The translations under genes and the position numbers were made by a program. From assembly GCA_028285035.1 (NCBI GenBank), contig JANQQF010000108.1:1-64000 (forward strand): 64,000 nt of DNA, given 5' to 3'. Shown piece by piece: positions 7,977-16,469 of the stretch (position 1 is its first letter; each line of letters begins with the position of its first letter). The stretch is from Phycisphaerae bacterium (GTDB taxonomy: Bacteria > Chloroflexota > Anaerolineae > 4572-78 > J111). The notes beneath the pieces are model-generated. The model had not been told where the DNA came from. It did not search any database and saw only the letters and a program-made list of their open reading frames with translations.

Positions 7977-9176
7977 ATGCAAAATCAAGTGGTTATTGTT
8001 GGAGCTGGCTATGCTGGTTTAACAGCAGCATTGGAGCTACGTAAACTTCTACCGGAGAAGGATAAGGTAACCGTTGTCTCAGCTAATGATACGTTTGTTT
8101 TTTACCCCTCCTTAATTTGGGTTGTTCAAGGTGAGCGGGAATTGGCGGATATTTCTTTTCCACTGCGGCCTGTCTTTGAGGAGGCTGGCGTGGAGTTTAT
8201 TCACGCCCCCCTAGCTCGGATTGAGGCTGAGAACCAGCAATTGATGCTTTACACTGGACAAACTGTTGAATATGATAAATTGCTGATCACCACTGGCGGT
8301 GAGTGGGATTGGGAGGCTGTGCCAGGGCTACAGCCCAAGCCACAAGGCCACACCATTTCAATGTTGTCACCACAGGCTGCTGTTGCCGCTCGACCAGAAT
8401 GGCAGGCATTGATGGCCGATCCTGGCCCCATTGTTATTGGGGCAACCTTGAATGCTAGCCTGTACGGGGCTGCCTACGAATTTGCTCTCAATCTTGGTAT
8501 CGCCTTACGGAAAGAAGGATTGGACGAGAAAGCCAGTATTACGTTTGTCACCCCTGAACCCTTTTTAGGCCATTTTGGGCACGGTGGCTTGGGTAATTCT
8601 CGTGAGATTATTGAGGATGCCTTCCAAAAACAGCGTATTGGCTCGGTTACAGAAGCTCAAATTAGTAAAGTGGAGGCAGATCGTGTTTTTCTGGGTGGCT
8701 CTCGTTTTGTTAATGCAAAACTGACAATGCTGGTCCCGCCCTATAAAGGAATTGAACCTGTCCGCCAAGTACCTGATTTAACAGACGAAGCAGGACGTAT
8801 TCCTGTAGATGATTTCTACCGCAGCCCCAACTATGCTGATATTTTCGCGGCAGGTATTGCCACCCAAATCAAACCAACTGTACAAACATTGTTGCCTTGC
8901 GGGGTGCTAGTAACAGGGACGGTGAGTGCTGAAATGGGGCGAGGGGCGGCACACAATATTGCGGCGACACTGGGCTATGAAAAGCCACAACCTCGTCCGG
9001 CTGACATCTTCAAGTCATTCTACGTTCTTGATACTGGCTCACATGGATTATTTATGTCCTTAGGTTCTCAATCCTGGCTCAATTTCCAACTCAATATTCC
9101 TGGGCCTTGGTCTCACTGGGCTAAACAAATCACTGAAGAGTATCAGATGTGGCAATTGCAGACAGGACGATATTAG
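7977..9176 (+). CDS. FAD-dependent oxidoreductase, sulfide:quinone reductase-like, without the SQR cysteine
   Basis: This 399-residue protein has the N-terminal dinucleotide-binding motif VIVGAGYAGLTAA and an overall layout like sulfide:quinone reductases and type II NADH dehydrogenases. In the segment that in SQR reads like GASCFGPAYEF it has NASLYGAAYEF, so Leu162 replaces the redox cysteine. The only cysteine in the chain is C308 (LLPCGV), near the position of the second SQR cysteine. A sulfide-to-polysulfide reaction is therefore unlikely. Hydrophobic C-terminal helices could touch the membrane. It has a good GAAAGGAA ribosome-binding site and lies two bases before the Fe-S protein gene, suggesting that the two form a flavin/Fe-S electron pair. 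Confidence 0.8.
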   Translation: MQNQVVIVGAGYAGLTAALELRKLLPEKDKVTVVSANDTFVFYPSLIWVVQGERELADISFPLRPVFEEAGVEFIHAPLARIEAENQQLMLYTGQTVEYDKLLITTGGEWDWEAVPGLQPKPQGHTISMLSPQAAVAARPEWQALMADPGPIVIGATLNASLYGAAYEFALNLGIALRKEGLDEKASITFVTPEPFLGHFGHGGLGNSREIIEDAFQKQRIGSVTEAQISKVEADRVFLGGSRFVNAKLTMLVPPYKGIEPVRQVPDLTDEAGRIPVDDFYRSPNYADIFAAGIATQIKPTVQTLLPCGVLVTGTVSAEMGRGAAHNIAATLGYEKPQPRPADIFKSFYVLDTGSHGLFMSLGSQSWLNFQLNIPGPWSHWAKQITEEYQMWQLQTGRY

Positions 9177-9178
9177 TC

Positions 9179-10156
9179 ATGTCTTCGTTTCAGCCCTCAT
9201 CTGACCAATTGGCCCTCTTTCCCGATATTTCGGGAAACCAGATCAATGGTCTTGATGAGGAGAAACTACGTCGTCCCTCACCAATTTACTGGCACCGACC
9301 GGATAAAATTCCGCACGGTAAATTACAAACTTGGATGTTAGAGCGAACCAATCGTTTGGTGCCGGAAGTCGATCATCTTAATGACCAACTCGGTGGACGT
9401 GGCTCAAAACAACGGGTACCGATTGCCTCGGAACAAGTAGCGCAATCCGCTGCAGATTGGAGTGAAGCCGTTAAAGCGTTTGCCTTAAATAATGAAGCTG
9501 ATTTGGTCGGCATTGCGCAGTTAGATTCCACTTGGATTTTTGAGGGCTTTGAGGTCGATCTGCCTTGGGTGATTGTGCTAGGTTTTGAAATGGATCACGC
9601 CGAGTTAGCCCAAGCCCCAGAATCCCCTTCGGTCATCGAGGTGATGACGCAATACAATCGCGGCACCCGATCCGCTCGGGCCATCGCCGATTGGATCCGA
9701 GAACAAGGCTATGAGGCGCTGCCCCACGGTGGCCCGTCGGCTGGTCCCATTACGATGATTCCGGGGGCTTTGGCTTGTGGCTTTGGTGAGTTGGGTAAAC
9801 ACGGCTCAATCATCAATCGTACGTTTGGCTCCTCCTTCCGCTTAGCCAGCGTCATCACTGACCTACCTTTGCTCGCTGATGAGCCTGATACCTTCGGAGT
9901 TGATGATTTTTGCCACACCTGTCGTCTTTGTACCGATAAATGTCCTCCTGATGCTATCTTTCACCAAAAACAACTTGTTCGGGGCGAGGTCAAGTGGTAT
10001 GTTGATTTCGATAAATGTATTCCGTATTTCAACGAAACATTTGGTTGTGGTATTTGTGTGGCTGTTTGCCCGTGGAGTCGACCGGGAGTGGCTCCCAAAT
10101 TGGCTGAGAAGATGACAAAACGGCAAGAAAAATTGAGGACCGACACAAAACGTTGA
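9179..10156 (+). CDS. Reductive dehalogenase-like double [4Fe-4S] protein
   Basis: This 325-residue protein has no Tat or Sec signal. The C-terminal part carries two cluster motifs: C245-x2-C248-x2-C251-x3-C255-P and C280, then C290-x2-C293-x3-C297-P. The second has the RdhA-typical spacing and flanks (KWYVDFDKC..., CGICVAVCPWS). The N-terminal part has features of the nitroreductase-like cobamide-binding fold shared by RdhA and QueG, but it is shorter than respiratory RdhA proteins. ATG 9179 lies two bases after the flavoprotein stop, with AGGACG upstream; a GTG at 9149 would overlap the previous gene. No RdhB membrane anchor is nearby. A cytoplasmic, non-respiratory reductase fed by the flavoprotein is plausible. 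QueG-like function is the main alternative. Confidence 0.8.
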   Translation: MSSFQPSSDQLALFPDISGNQINGLDEEKLRRPSPIYWHRPDKIPHGKLQTWMLERTNRLVPEVDHLNDQLGGRGSKQRVPIASEQVAQSAADWSEAVKAFALNNEADLVGIAQLDSTWIFEGFEVDLPWVIVLGFEMDHAELAQAPESPSVIEVMTQYNRGTRSARAIADWIREQGYEALPHGGPSAGPITMIPGALACGFGELGKHGSIINRTFGSSFRLASVITDLPLLADEPDTFGVDDFCHTCRLCTDKCPPDAIFHQKQLVRGEVKWYVDFDKCIPYFNETFGCGICVAVCPWSRPGVAPKLAEKMTKRQEKLRTDTKR

Positions 10157-10214
10157 TTGAGCCTGTCGAAATCAACGTTTTGTGAGCCAGACTGTCCGAT
10201 TTCGACAAGCTCAA
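10144..10214. repeat. Overlapping hairpins spanning the Fe-S gene stop codon
   Basis: Hairpin A has perfect 15-bp arms at 10144-10158 and 10170-10184 and includes the TGA stop. Hairpin B pairs 10157-10173 with 10198-10214 (17 bp, one mismatch) and is built of the widespread TTGAGCTTGTCGAAAT repeat word. The arms overlap, so A and B cannot form together in one transcript. Confidence 0.6.
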
Positions 10215-10289
10215 CCGATATTTTTTTGCATTCTGCGTAAGCCCTAAAATAGCCGTCCCTAGTTGATAATTTGAAATAAATCCCCTTGC

Positions 10290-10331
10290 AAAAACGGGGC
10301 AAACCTAAATGTTTAGACTTGTCCCGTTTTT
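10290..10331. terminator. Rho-independent terminator, bidirectional
   Basis: The arms 10290-10302 and 10319-10331 (AAAAACGGGGCAA / TTGTCCCGTTTTT, one G-T wobble) form a GC-centred stem with T runs on both strands. It closes the Liv operon on the plus strand and the convergent gene at 10408-10971 on the minus strand. Confidence 0.8.
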
Positions 10332-10407
10332 ATTAAGAATTAGGGCAAATAGGCTCAATGGTTTGGCTTATTTGTCACTAAAAAATTTCATTGTTGAGAT
10401 CGAAATG

Positions 10408-10971
10408 TTACCGAATTGGTTTATTTTCCGAATTATCATTGGGATACCCTTGGCCTGTTTTTATCAAGCGGAATGAGATGACCAAGTTTTGGTGCTGATC
10501 GCCTTGTTTGAACATCCCAAATGATAAGCCTTCGCTTGGCCAGTTTCTATCTAAGACCTGAACAGTATACCCCCCTGTGTTCGGAGTGGTGAAGTTATTT
10601 TGCACAGGCACATAGTATTGGTTGCCAAATTCGGGTCGATATGTAAAGCCACCACCAATTCTTTGGGGAACGCTGCCATAATTTACCCCAAATGCTGCCT
10701 GGGGCAGGAAGGTCCCATCGACGTCAAAAGCCCGGAAATAAGTGATAATACTGTCCTCGATTGAGAAATAAGCATCAACCACACGCCAGGCATATTCAGC
10801 ACTTAGAGATTGTTGCGGAATCTCTCGCAGGTAGATTTGGCCATTTGTTGTAGCTCCTAGCTGCCCGAGGATTGAATTGCCCCAGGTCGCACCACTACTG
10901 CCGAGAGACCAGCTTAGGGGGGTATCAATACTTACACCGAAAAAATCACATTGAGGTTTATCTGACATCAT
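10408..10971 (-). CDS. Hypothetical protein, 187 aa
   Basis: I do not recognise this protein. It starts at the first of two adjacent ATGs (10971), which have AAGGAG upstream; a longer frame to 11046 has no support. It has no signal peptide or membrane segment. The composition is rich in Gly, Ser, Thr and aromatic residues, with many short predicted strands and no charged helices, which suggests an all-beta fold such as a lectin or fibre-like domain. It stands alone between a bidirectional terminator and a non-coding stretch. Confidence 0.6.
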   Translation of the reverse strand: MMSDKPQCDFFGVSIDTPLSWSLGSSGATWGNSILGQLGATTNGQIYLREIPQQSLSAEYAWRVVDAYFSIEDSIITYFRAFDVDGTFLPQAAFGVNYGSVPQRIGGGFTYRPEFGNQYYVPVQNNFTTPNTGGYTVQVLDRNWPSEGLSFGMFKQGDQHQNLVISFRLIKTGQGYPNDNSENKPIR

Positions 10972-11510
10972 TGACTCCTTGTATATTGATTTGTATTTTT
11001 GCTTAAAATAGACCAGTAAGCTGCTAGAGACGTGACGAACATACATAGAAGCATCTGTCGATCTATTCAGGCTTCGTGAATAGCTAATATTTGTGGCTTA
11101 TAAACCCTTGATGTTCTTTCTAAACAAGAGTTATCCTGGCACCTTTGTGGGGTATCTATATAGTTAATTATAATATCTTTCAAGATATGGGCAAGCCTCT
11201 CTTAAAATCTTTCAGGGTGATTGTAGGCTTGAACGGGATGAAGAAAATTAGTCATACGGTGTTCGATGCCAACCTTGCAATAATATTAACATACGAGCGT
11301 CACAAATACGTTTAAAAAGCGTCACCTTTTTAAGGTTTCGATAAATTCGACCAAAAAAGTGGGTCAGCTCAAACGACTTGACCAGCAACCTGTTAACGCT
11401 TTCACTGATTTCCCAAAGATTGTCTTTTTGTATTGTTTTCATTACAATCTTTGAATGCTCGTGCTTTCACACTCAACTTAATCACAAATAATCAATTAAG
11501 GAGGCTGATG
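10972..11510. other. 539-base intergenic region with an operator-like palindrome
   Basis: This divergent spacer separates the hypothetical gene from the LuxR-type regulator. The only notable structure is a perfect 10-bp inverted repeat, CAAAGATTGT at 11414-11423 and ACAATCTTTG at 11444-11453, about 60 bases before the regulator start. It could be an autoregulatory operator. A 64-codon minus-strand frame in the middle (11248-11442) has no ribosome-binding site and is not called. Confidence 0.45.
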
Positions 11511-12533
11511 ATGAATCTTAATACACAACAAACCTTTACTTTGTTGAAGATCATTGAAAATTTGTCGACGAATTTAGACATTGTGACGATCCGTCAACAA
11601 ATTGCTGAAGATCTATTAGCGTTGTTAGATGCGGATTATTACGCCTCCTATGTCTGGGACCCTGGCACGCAAACATTTGGTCAACGGGCATATCTAAATA
11701 TGAATCCTGATAATCTCAATCGCTATGAAACCTATTATCAATTTCATGATCCTATCACCCACACCCTACAGCAATTCAAACGTGCCGTACCTGTTTCTAA
11801 AGTGATGCCCCATCGTGATTTGATCAAAACCGAGTTTTTTAATGACTTCTTGTATCGCGATGGCCTTTATTTTGGCATCAATTTGTATGCCTATGATGGC
11901 TCTTTGAATATTGGTGATTTGCGAATTTGGCGTAATCGCCGTCGTTCAGATTTTTCAGAGCGAGACATCCAAATTTTGGAATTACTCAAACCCCACTTTA
12001 CCAATGCCCTAAGAAATATTCGCCTCTTTCATAAAGCGTATGAACTGAAAGAACCTGATTCCTGCGCCCTCTTTATTTTTCGAGGGCAAAAAATGATCCA
12101 ACGGAATCAACGAGCTTTGGATTTAGAGCAAAATTTACCCCCTGCTGTGTTTAAGGCCCTGTTACAACAGATCAAAACATCCTTACGAACCAATCAAATT
12201 GCGCTTTCTTTCGGGATATTTTCTCTATCATTTCATACCTTGAGTGATGATGTCACGGGACATCCCTTGGTCTCGGTCCAAGTGTATCGGAATGCCCAGA
12301 ATCGGTTGGATAAGGCCTGGTTGATGGCTGTTTATCGTGTGACCCAACGTGAGGCTGAAATTGTCCTCAACATTTTGGAAGGGCTGTCCGATGAAGAGAT
12401 TGCCCAAAAATGTCACATCACCTTTCACACAGTACGCAGTCATGTCAAAAATATTTTCCTCAAGCTCAATGTCAACAGTCGGACCGAATTGGTCTACAAG
12501 CTTTTTAGCTCCTTAATCCACATCGATACGTAA
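11511..12533 (+). CDS. LuxR-family transcriptional regulator with N-terminal GAF-like sensor region
   Basis: This is a 340-residue regulator. The C-terminal ~60 residues are a canonical LuxR/FixJ helix-turn-helix (VTQREAEIVLNILEGLSDEE, then VRSHVKNIFLKL). Residues 1-170 look like a GAF-type small-ligand or redox sensor domain. There is no receiver domain. AAGGAGG ends six bases before ATG 11511; an adjacent ATG at 11508 is too close to it. The gene lies about 100 bases upstream of an amide/urea-type ABC operon in the same orientation and probably controls it. The GAF ligand is unknown. Confidence 0.85.
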   Translation: MNLNTQQTFTLLKIIENLSTNLDIVTIRQQIAEDLLALLDADYYASYVWDPGTQTFGQRAYLNMNPDNLNRYETYYQFHDPITHTLQQFKRAVPVSKVMPHRDLIKTEFFNDFLYRDGLYFGINLYAYDGSLNIGDLRIWRNRRRSDFSERDIQILELLKPHFTNALRNIRLFHKAYELKEPDSCALFIFRGQKMIQRNQRALDLEQNLPPAVFKALLQQIKTSLRTNQIALSFGIFSLSFHTLSDDVTGHPLVSVQVYRNAQNRLDKAWLMAVYRVTQREAEIVLNILEGLSDEEIAQKCHITFHTVRSHVKNIFLKLNVNSRTELVYKLFSSLIHIDT

Positions 12534-12637
12534 TTCCAACAAAAATACCCCCAAAATTAGGGATAGTTTTTTCGATTTGCCTCCTCTATCATAGGTCTAT
12601 TCTGAAATTACCAGATAACAAGATATAGGAGGAGACG

Positions 12638-13828
12638 ATGAAGTTAAATCGACGTACATTTCTGAAGATGTCGGCTGTCGGCGTGGGTGCTGTTTTAACT
12701 AGCCCGTTATTATCAGCCTGCTCATTTGGCGGTGGAGAGACGGGACCGATCAAAGTTGGCTTGTTGATTACTTATACCGGACCCGCCGGCTTATTTGGCC
12801 CCCCGACTGAAAATGCGGCCCGTTTGGCTGTCAGCGAGATTAATGAAGCCGGTGGGGTATTAGGTCGTCAGCTTGAGTTGGTGATTGGGGATGACGAAAC
12901 GACTCCTCAAAAAGCCAATGAGGAGGCCAATCGTTTGGTCTTGCAGGAAGAAGTTGACATCATGATTGGGATGCACTCCAGTGCTAGTCGGGAAGCCGCT
13001 TTGCCTGTTGTGCAAGAGGCTGACAAGGTTTATATCTATACCCCCGTGTACGAAGGCCAAACCTGCGAGAAGAATCTTTATGCCTTGGGGGAAGTTCCCA
13101 ATCAGCAGATTAGCCCCGTCATCCCCTATATTATGACCGAATTTGGTGGCTCGAACTGGTTCTTTATTGGCAATGATTATATTTGGCCCCGAACCTCAAA
13201 TGAGGCGGCCCGGGCTGCCGTTGAAGCAGCCGGTGGAACCGTGGTGGGTGAAGATTATGTTCCGCTTGGCACCTCAGACTACAGTGCCGTTATTAGTCGC
13301 ATTCAAGCTACTGCCCCAGATCATATTTTCCAAACTTTGGTTGGTGGTGATGGTATCGCCTTTCAGAAACAGCTATTCGATTTTGGCGTAACCCAAGATG
13401 TGCAGGTTTTGACCGCCTTGCTGGAAGAGAACAGTGCGGCTGCCTTGGGCGAAGCTGCCGCCGGGGTCCGCTCCAGCTTTGCGTATTTCCACAATCTTGA
13501 CACGCCTAACAATCAAGCCTTCCTTGAAGAATATTTTGAAGCATATGGGAGTGACGCCCCTCCTGTCACCTCTTTGAGTGAGTCTGTTTATGAAGCGATC
13601 CACATTTTTGCCCGTGGCGCGGAGACCGCTGGTTCCTTAGCGACGGATGAACTATTAGCTGGTATGGATGGCGTTACGTTTGATGGACCGCGCGGTGAAG
13701 TTGTGTTGCAGGGGAGTAATCGCCATATGGATCAACATATTTATCTTGGTGAGGTACAGGCTGATGGTCAATTCGAAGTGATTCACGATTTTGGCCTTGT
13801 TGAGTCGGGTGAGGTTTGTCGGATTTAA
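12638..13828 (+). CDS. UrtA/AmiC-type substrate-binding lipoprotein
   Basis: This 396-residue binding protein (Peripla_BP_5/6 fold) has a Tat-like signal NRRTFLK at residues 4-10 and a lipobox LSAC with the modified cysteine at C28, so it should be exported folded and lipid-anchored. The motifs YEGQ, PNQQ and GNDYIWPRTSN are typical of the urea/amide branch (UrtA, AmiC, FmdD) rather than of leucine-binding LivK. AGGAGGAGACG precedes the ATG. The stop codon overlaps the next start (TAATG), so translation is coupled. Urea, formamide or another short amide is the likely ligand, which fits the amidase at the end of the operon. Confidence 0.88.
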   Translation: MKLNRRTFLKMSAVGVGAVLTSPLLSACSFGGGETGPIKVGLLITYTGPAGLFGPPTENAARLAVSEINEAGGVLGRQLELVIGDDETTPQKANEEANRLVLQEEVDIMIGMHSSASREAALPVVQEADKVYIYTPVYEGQTCEKNLYALGEVPNQQISPVIPYIMTEFGGSNWFFIGNDYIWPRTSNEAARAAVEAAGGTVVGEDYVPLGTSDYSAVISRIQATAPDHIFQTLVGGDGIAFQKQLFDFGVTQDVQVLTALLEENSAAALGEAAAGVRSSFAYFHNLDTPNNQAFLEEYFEAYGSDAPPVTSLSESVYEAIHIFARGAETAGSLATDELLAGMDGVTFDGPRGEVVLQGSNRHMDQHIYLGEVQADGQFEVIHDFGLVESGEVCRI

Positions 13829-14685
13829 TGATGGATGTAGCATTGCTCTTGACCCTAGGCCTCAATGCCTTGAGCCTTATTCTGATCCTAATCCTGATTG
13901 CGATGGGGTTGGCCATCGTATTTGGCCTGATGGGCGTTATCAATTTAGCCCACGGTGAGTTCTTTATGCTTGGGGCTTATGTCGTCTTTGTGACTACAGC
14001 CGTAGGTCTCAATGTTTGGTGGGGGCTGTTATTCGCCCCTCTCATTTTGGCTGGTGTTGGTCTACTTCTTGAGCGCGGCGTTATCCAATATCTATACAAA
14101 AGACCTTTGGAAACCGTGTTAGCGACTTGGGGCGTGAGTATTGTGTTGCGTCAAGTGGTCGAAATCGGCTTTGGTCGTGATTTTCAATACATCCCTCACC
14201 CTCTACCTGGCTCTTTCACGCTATTTGGTTTGGAATATCCTTTGTATCGCACCTTTGTGATGGGAGCGGCAATCCTGATTATTGCTTGCTCCTACTTTAT
14301 CTTGCAGCGGACCACGTGGGGCTTGAATATTAGAGCCGCGATTGATAATCCCGAGATGGCTCTCGCTCTTGGCATCAATACCGCTCAAATATATCGGTTC
14401 ACCTTTGCCTACGGGGCCGCCTTGGCAGGATTGGCGGGCGCATTGATGGCCCCTTTAGTCAGCATTCACCCAGGAATGGGACTTGATTTTGTTGTGGAAG
14501 CCTTTTTTGTAGTGATTGTAGGCGGTCTAGGAAAGCTGGTCGGCCTAGCCGCCGGTGCGATTAGTATCGGGGCCACGCAGAGCATCCTCTCGTTCTTTAG
14601 CAATGCAGTTGTGGCCCGGATTGTCGTGTTGTTGCTCGCCATCGGCATTCTACAAATTCGGCCAAAAGGATTATTCAGCACATGA
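13828..14685 (+). CDS. UrtB/LivH-type ABC permease
   Basis: This is a permease of about 285 residues with some eight hydrophobic segments and the family motif GVINLAHGEFFMLGAY (residues about 33-48). The C-terminal RPKGLF ending is typical. ATG 13828 overlaps the stop of the binding-protein gene, and the last four bases overlap the next gene (ATGA). It pairs with the permease half of the downstream fusion protein. Confidence 0.9.
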   Translation: MMDVALLLTLGLNALSLILILILIAMGLAIVFGLMGVINLAHGEFFMLGAYVVFVTTAVGLNVWWGLLFAPLILAGVGLLLERGVIQYLYKRPLETVLATWGVSIVLRQVVEIGFGRDFQYIPHPLPGSFTLFGLEYPLYRTFVMGAAILIIACSYFILQRTTWGLNIRAAIDNPEMALALGINTAQIYRFTFAYGAALAGLAGALMAPLVSIHPGMGLDFVVEAFFVVIVGGLGKLVGLAAGAISIGATQSILSFFSNAVVARIVVLLLAIGILQIRPKGLFST

Positions 14686-16469
14686 CCCAGCAACTTTTGT
14701 CCCGTGACCGTGCTTTTTCGTTTATATTCACACTCCTTTTGTTGCTATTTCCTTTTTTGGCTGGTCCTTACTGGATTAGCCAAATTGGCAAATTTTTAAT
14801 TTTTGCCATTTTGGCCCTGAGCCTCGATTTAATTTGGGGTTACACTGGCGTCCTTAATCTAGGACACGCCATCTTTTTTGGCTTGGGGGCCTATGTGATG
14901 GCTCTAGTTCTCAAAGAATTGCCACCAGGATACCAGTATCTGGGCTTAATAGCTGCCGTGCTGTTGCCTGCTTTGGCTGGTTTAATCATTGGTGGCCTGC
15001 TGTTTTATCGGAATATCAGCGGCCCTTACTTTGCCATTGTCACCTTAGCAATTGCCCTAGTTGCTGTTCAGGTTTCCATTGAATGGTACACTGTCACGGA
15101 CGGATTTAATGGCCTCACCGGGATTCCGATGTTGAAGCTAGTTTTGCCGACTTTGGAGCCCATCCGTTTGGGACGAACGGGGATGTTTTATCTGATTGGG
15201 GCCGTGCTCTTAGTGGCCTATTATCTCACCACCCGTTTAGTCGCTTCTCCCTTTGGCCGTTTACTGGTCGCCATTCGGGATAATGAGGCTCGGACTGAAT
15301 TTTTTGGCTATAACACCGCCTGCTACAAAACATTGGTCTTTGGGCTGGCTGGGGGCTTGGCTGGGTTAAGTGGGGCGTTGTATGCGCCCTACACTGGCTT
15401 TGTCTCCCCTGAGCTGCTTGGCTTTATTTTTTCAACCGAGATTTTAATTTGGGTGGCCGTTGGGGGGCGGGGTACCTTGCTTGGCCCTGCATTGGGGGCG
15501 GTGTTCATCAATGTTGTCGCCACCTCGTTGAGCGACCTTTTCCTTTACTACTGGCAGGGTATTATTGGCCTCCTATTTGTGTTGATTGTCCTCTTCTTCC
15601 CAGATGGCTTATTTATGTGGATCGTCCGTCGTTTGCGGCTTCGGGAAGATGGTGTGCTACCGCAATTGATTGCCAGGTCATCAACCTCAATACAAGAACA
15701 ACCTGTCCCTAAAGCATCCTCACCTTCTCTTCTTGATGTGAGCGATTTAAGTAAGAAATTTGGTGATTTAACCATTATTAACCAACTAGATTTTAAGCTA
15801 GCGTCGGGCGAATTACGATGTGTGGTTGGGCCAAATGGAGCGGGTAAAACGACTCTATTTAGCCTGATCAGCGGTGGTTTATCGGCTTCTTCTGGGGAAG
15901 TCCACTTTGCTGGACAGTCGATCACTCGTCTGAAAGCGTGGCAGATTGCGGCCTTGGGTATTGGCCGTAAGTTTCAGATTCCCAATGTCTATGATACTCA
16001 GCCCGTTTGGGCTAACTTGGCCATTGCGGCCCAGCCGGATAAACAGAATTTCTTGCGATTGCTTCGCTCTGAATCGACCATCATTCTTAGCCCACTCATC
16101 CTTGAGTTGCTTGAGCAGATTAAATTGTTGGATCGTTTGACGACACCCGCCGCACAACTCTCTCACGGCGAGCGGCAGTGGCTGGAAATCTGTATGCTTT
16201 TGGCGAGTCGTCCCCAATTGCTCTTGTTGGACGAACCCACTGCCGGTTTGACGGTTGATGAAACTCAACGAACGGCTCAATTAATCCATCAAATCTATGA
16301 GGCAGAGCAGCTTCCCATCATTGTGATTGAGCACGATATTGGCTTTGTTCGACGGATGGTCGGTGAAATTACGGTGCTGCATCGTGGTCAAGTCTTGGCT
16401 GAAGGACCTTTAAGCGAGATTGAAGCCAATCCTGAGGTTCAATCCGTCTACTTGGGGCGAGCCATATGA
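14682..16469 (+). CDS. Fused UrtC/LivM-type permease and UrtD/LivG-type ATPase
   Basis: This 595-residue protein joins two subunits that are usually separate. Residues 1-325 form a LivM/UrtC-like membrane domain (GYTGVLNLGHAIFFGLGAYV). A Ser/Pro/Gln linker (about 325-350) leads to a complete ATPase with Walker A GPNGAGKTT, the FQIPNVYD segment of UrtD-like ATPases, signature LSHGERQWLEICMLL and Walker B LLLLDEPTAGL. The fusion fixes a 1:1 ratio of permease and ATPase. Both ends overlap neighbouring genes by four bases (ATGA), so the whole operon is translationally coupled. Confidence 0.92.
   Translation: MTQQLLSRDRAFSFIFTLLLLLFPFLAGPYWISQIGKFLIFAILALSLDLIWGYTGVLNLGHAIFFGLGAYVMALVLKELPPGYQYLGLIAAVLLPALAGLIIGGLLFYRNISGPYFAIVTLAIALVAVQVSIEWYTVTDGFNGLTGIPMLKLVLPTLEPIRLGRTGMFYLIGAVLLVAYYLTTRLVASPFGRLLVAIRDNEARTEFFGYNTACYKTLVFGLAGGLAGLSGALYAPYTGFVSPELLGFIFSTEILIWVAVGGRGTLLGPALGAVFINVVATSLSDLFLYYWQGIIGLLFVLIVLFFPDGLFMWIVRRLRLREDGVLPQLIARSSTSIQEQPVPKASSPSLLDVSDLSKKFGDLTIINQLDFKLASGELRCVVGPNGAGKTTLFSLISGGLSASSGEVHFAGQSITRLKAWQIAALGIGRKFQIPNVYDTQPVWANLAIAAQPDKQNFLRLLRSESTIILSPLILELLEQIKLLDRLTTPAAQLSHGERQWLEICMLLASRPQLLLLDEPTAGLTVDETQRTAQLIHQIYEAEQLPIIVIEHDIGFVRRMVGEITVLHRGQVLAEGPLSEIEANPEVQSVYLGRAI

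Noticed and set aside
7977..9176. Annotation as a true sulfide:quinone oxidoreductase
   Set aside because: The cysteine in the diagnostic motif is Leu and only one cysteine exists in the protein.
11248..11442. 64-codon minus-strand frame in the LuxR upstream region
   Set aside because: It has no ribosome-binding site, no recognisable motif and overlaps the palindrome and leader of the regulator gene.
15548..16280. Long antisense frames inside the permease-ATPase fusion gene
   Set aside because: The plus strand encodes clear LivM and ATPase motifs; the antisense frames are by-products of codon bias.
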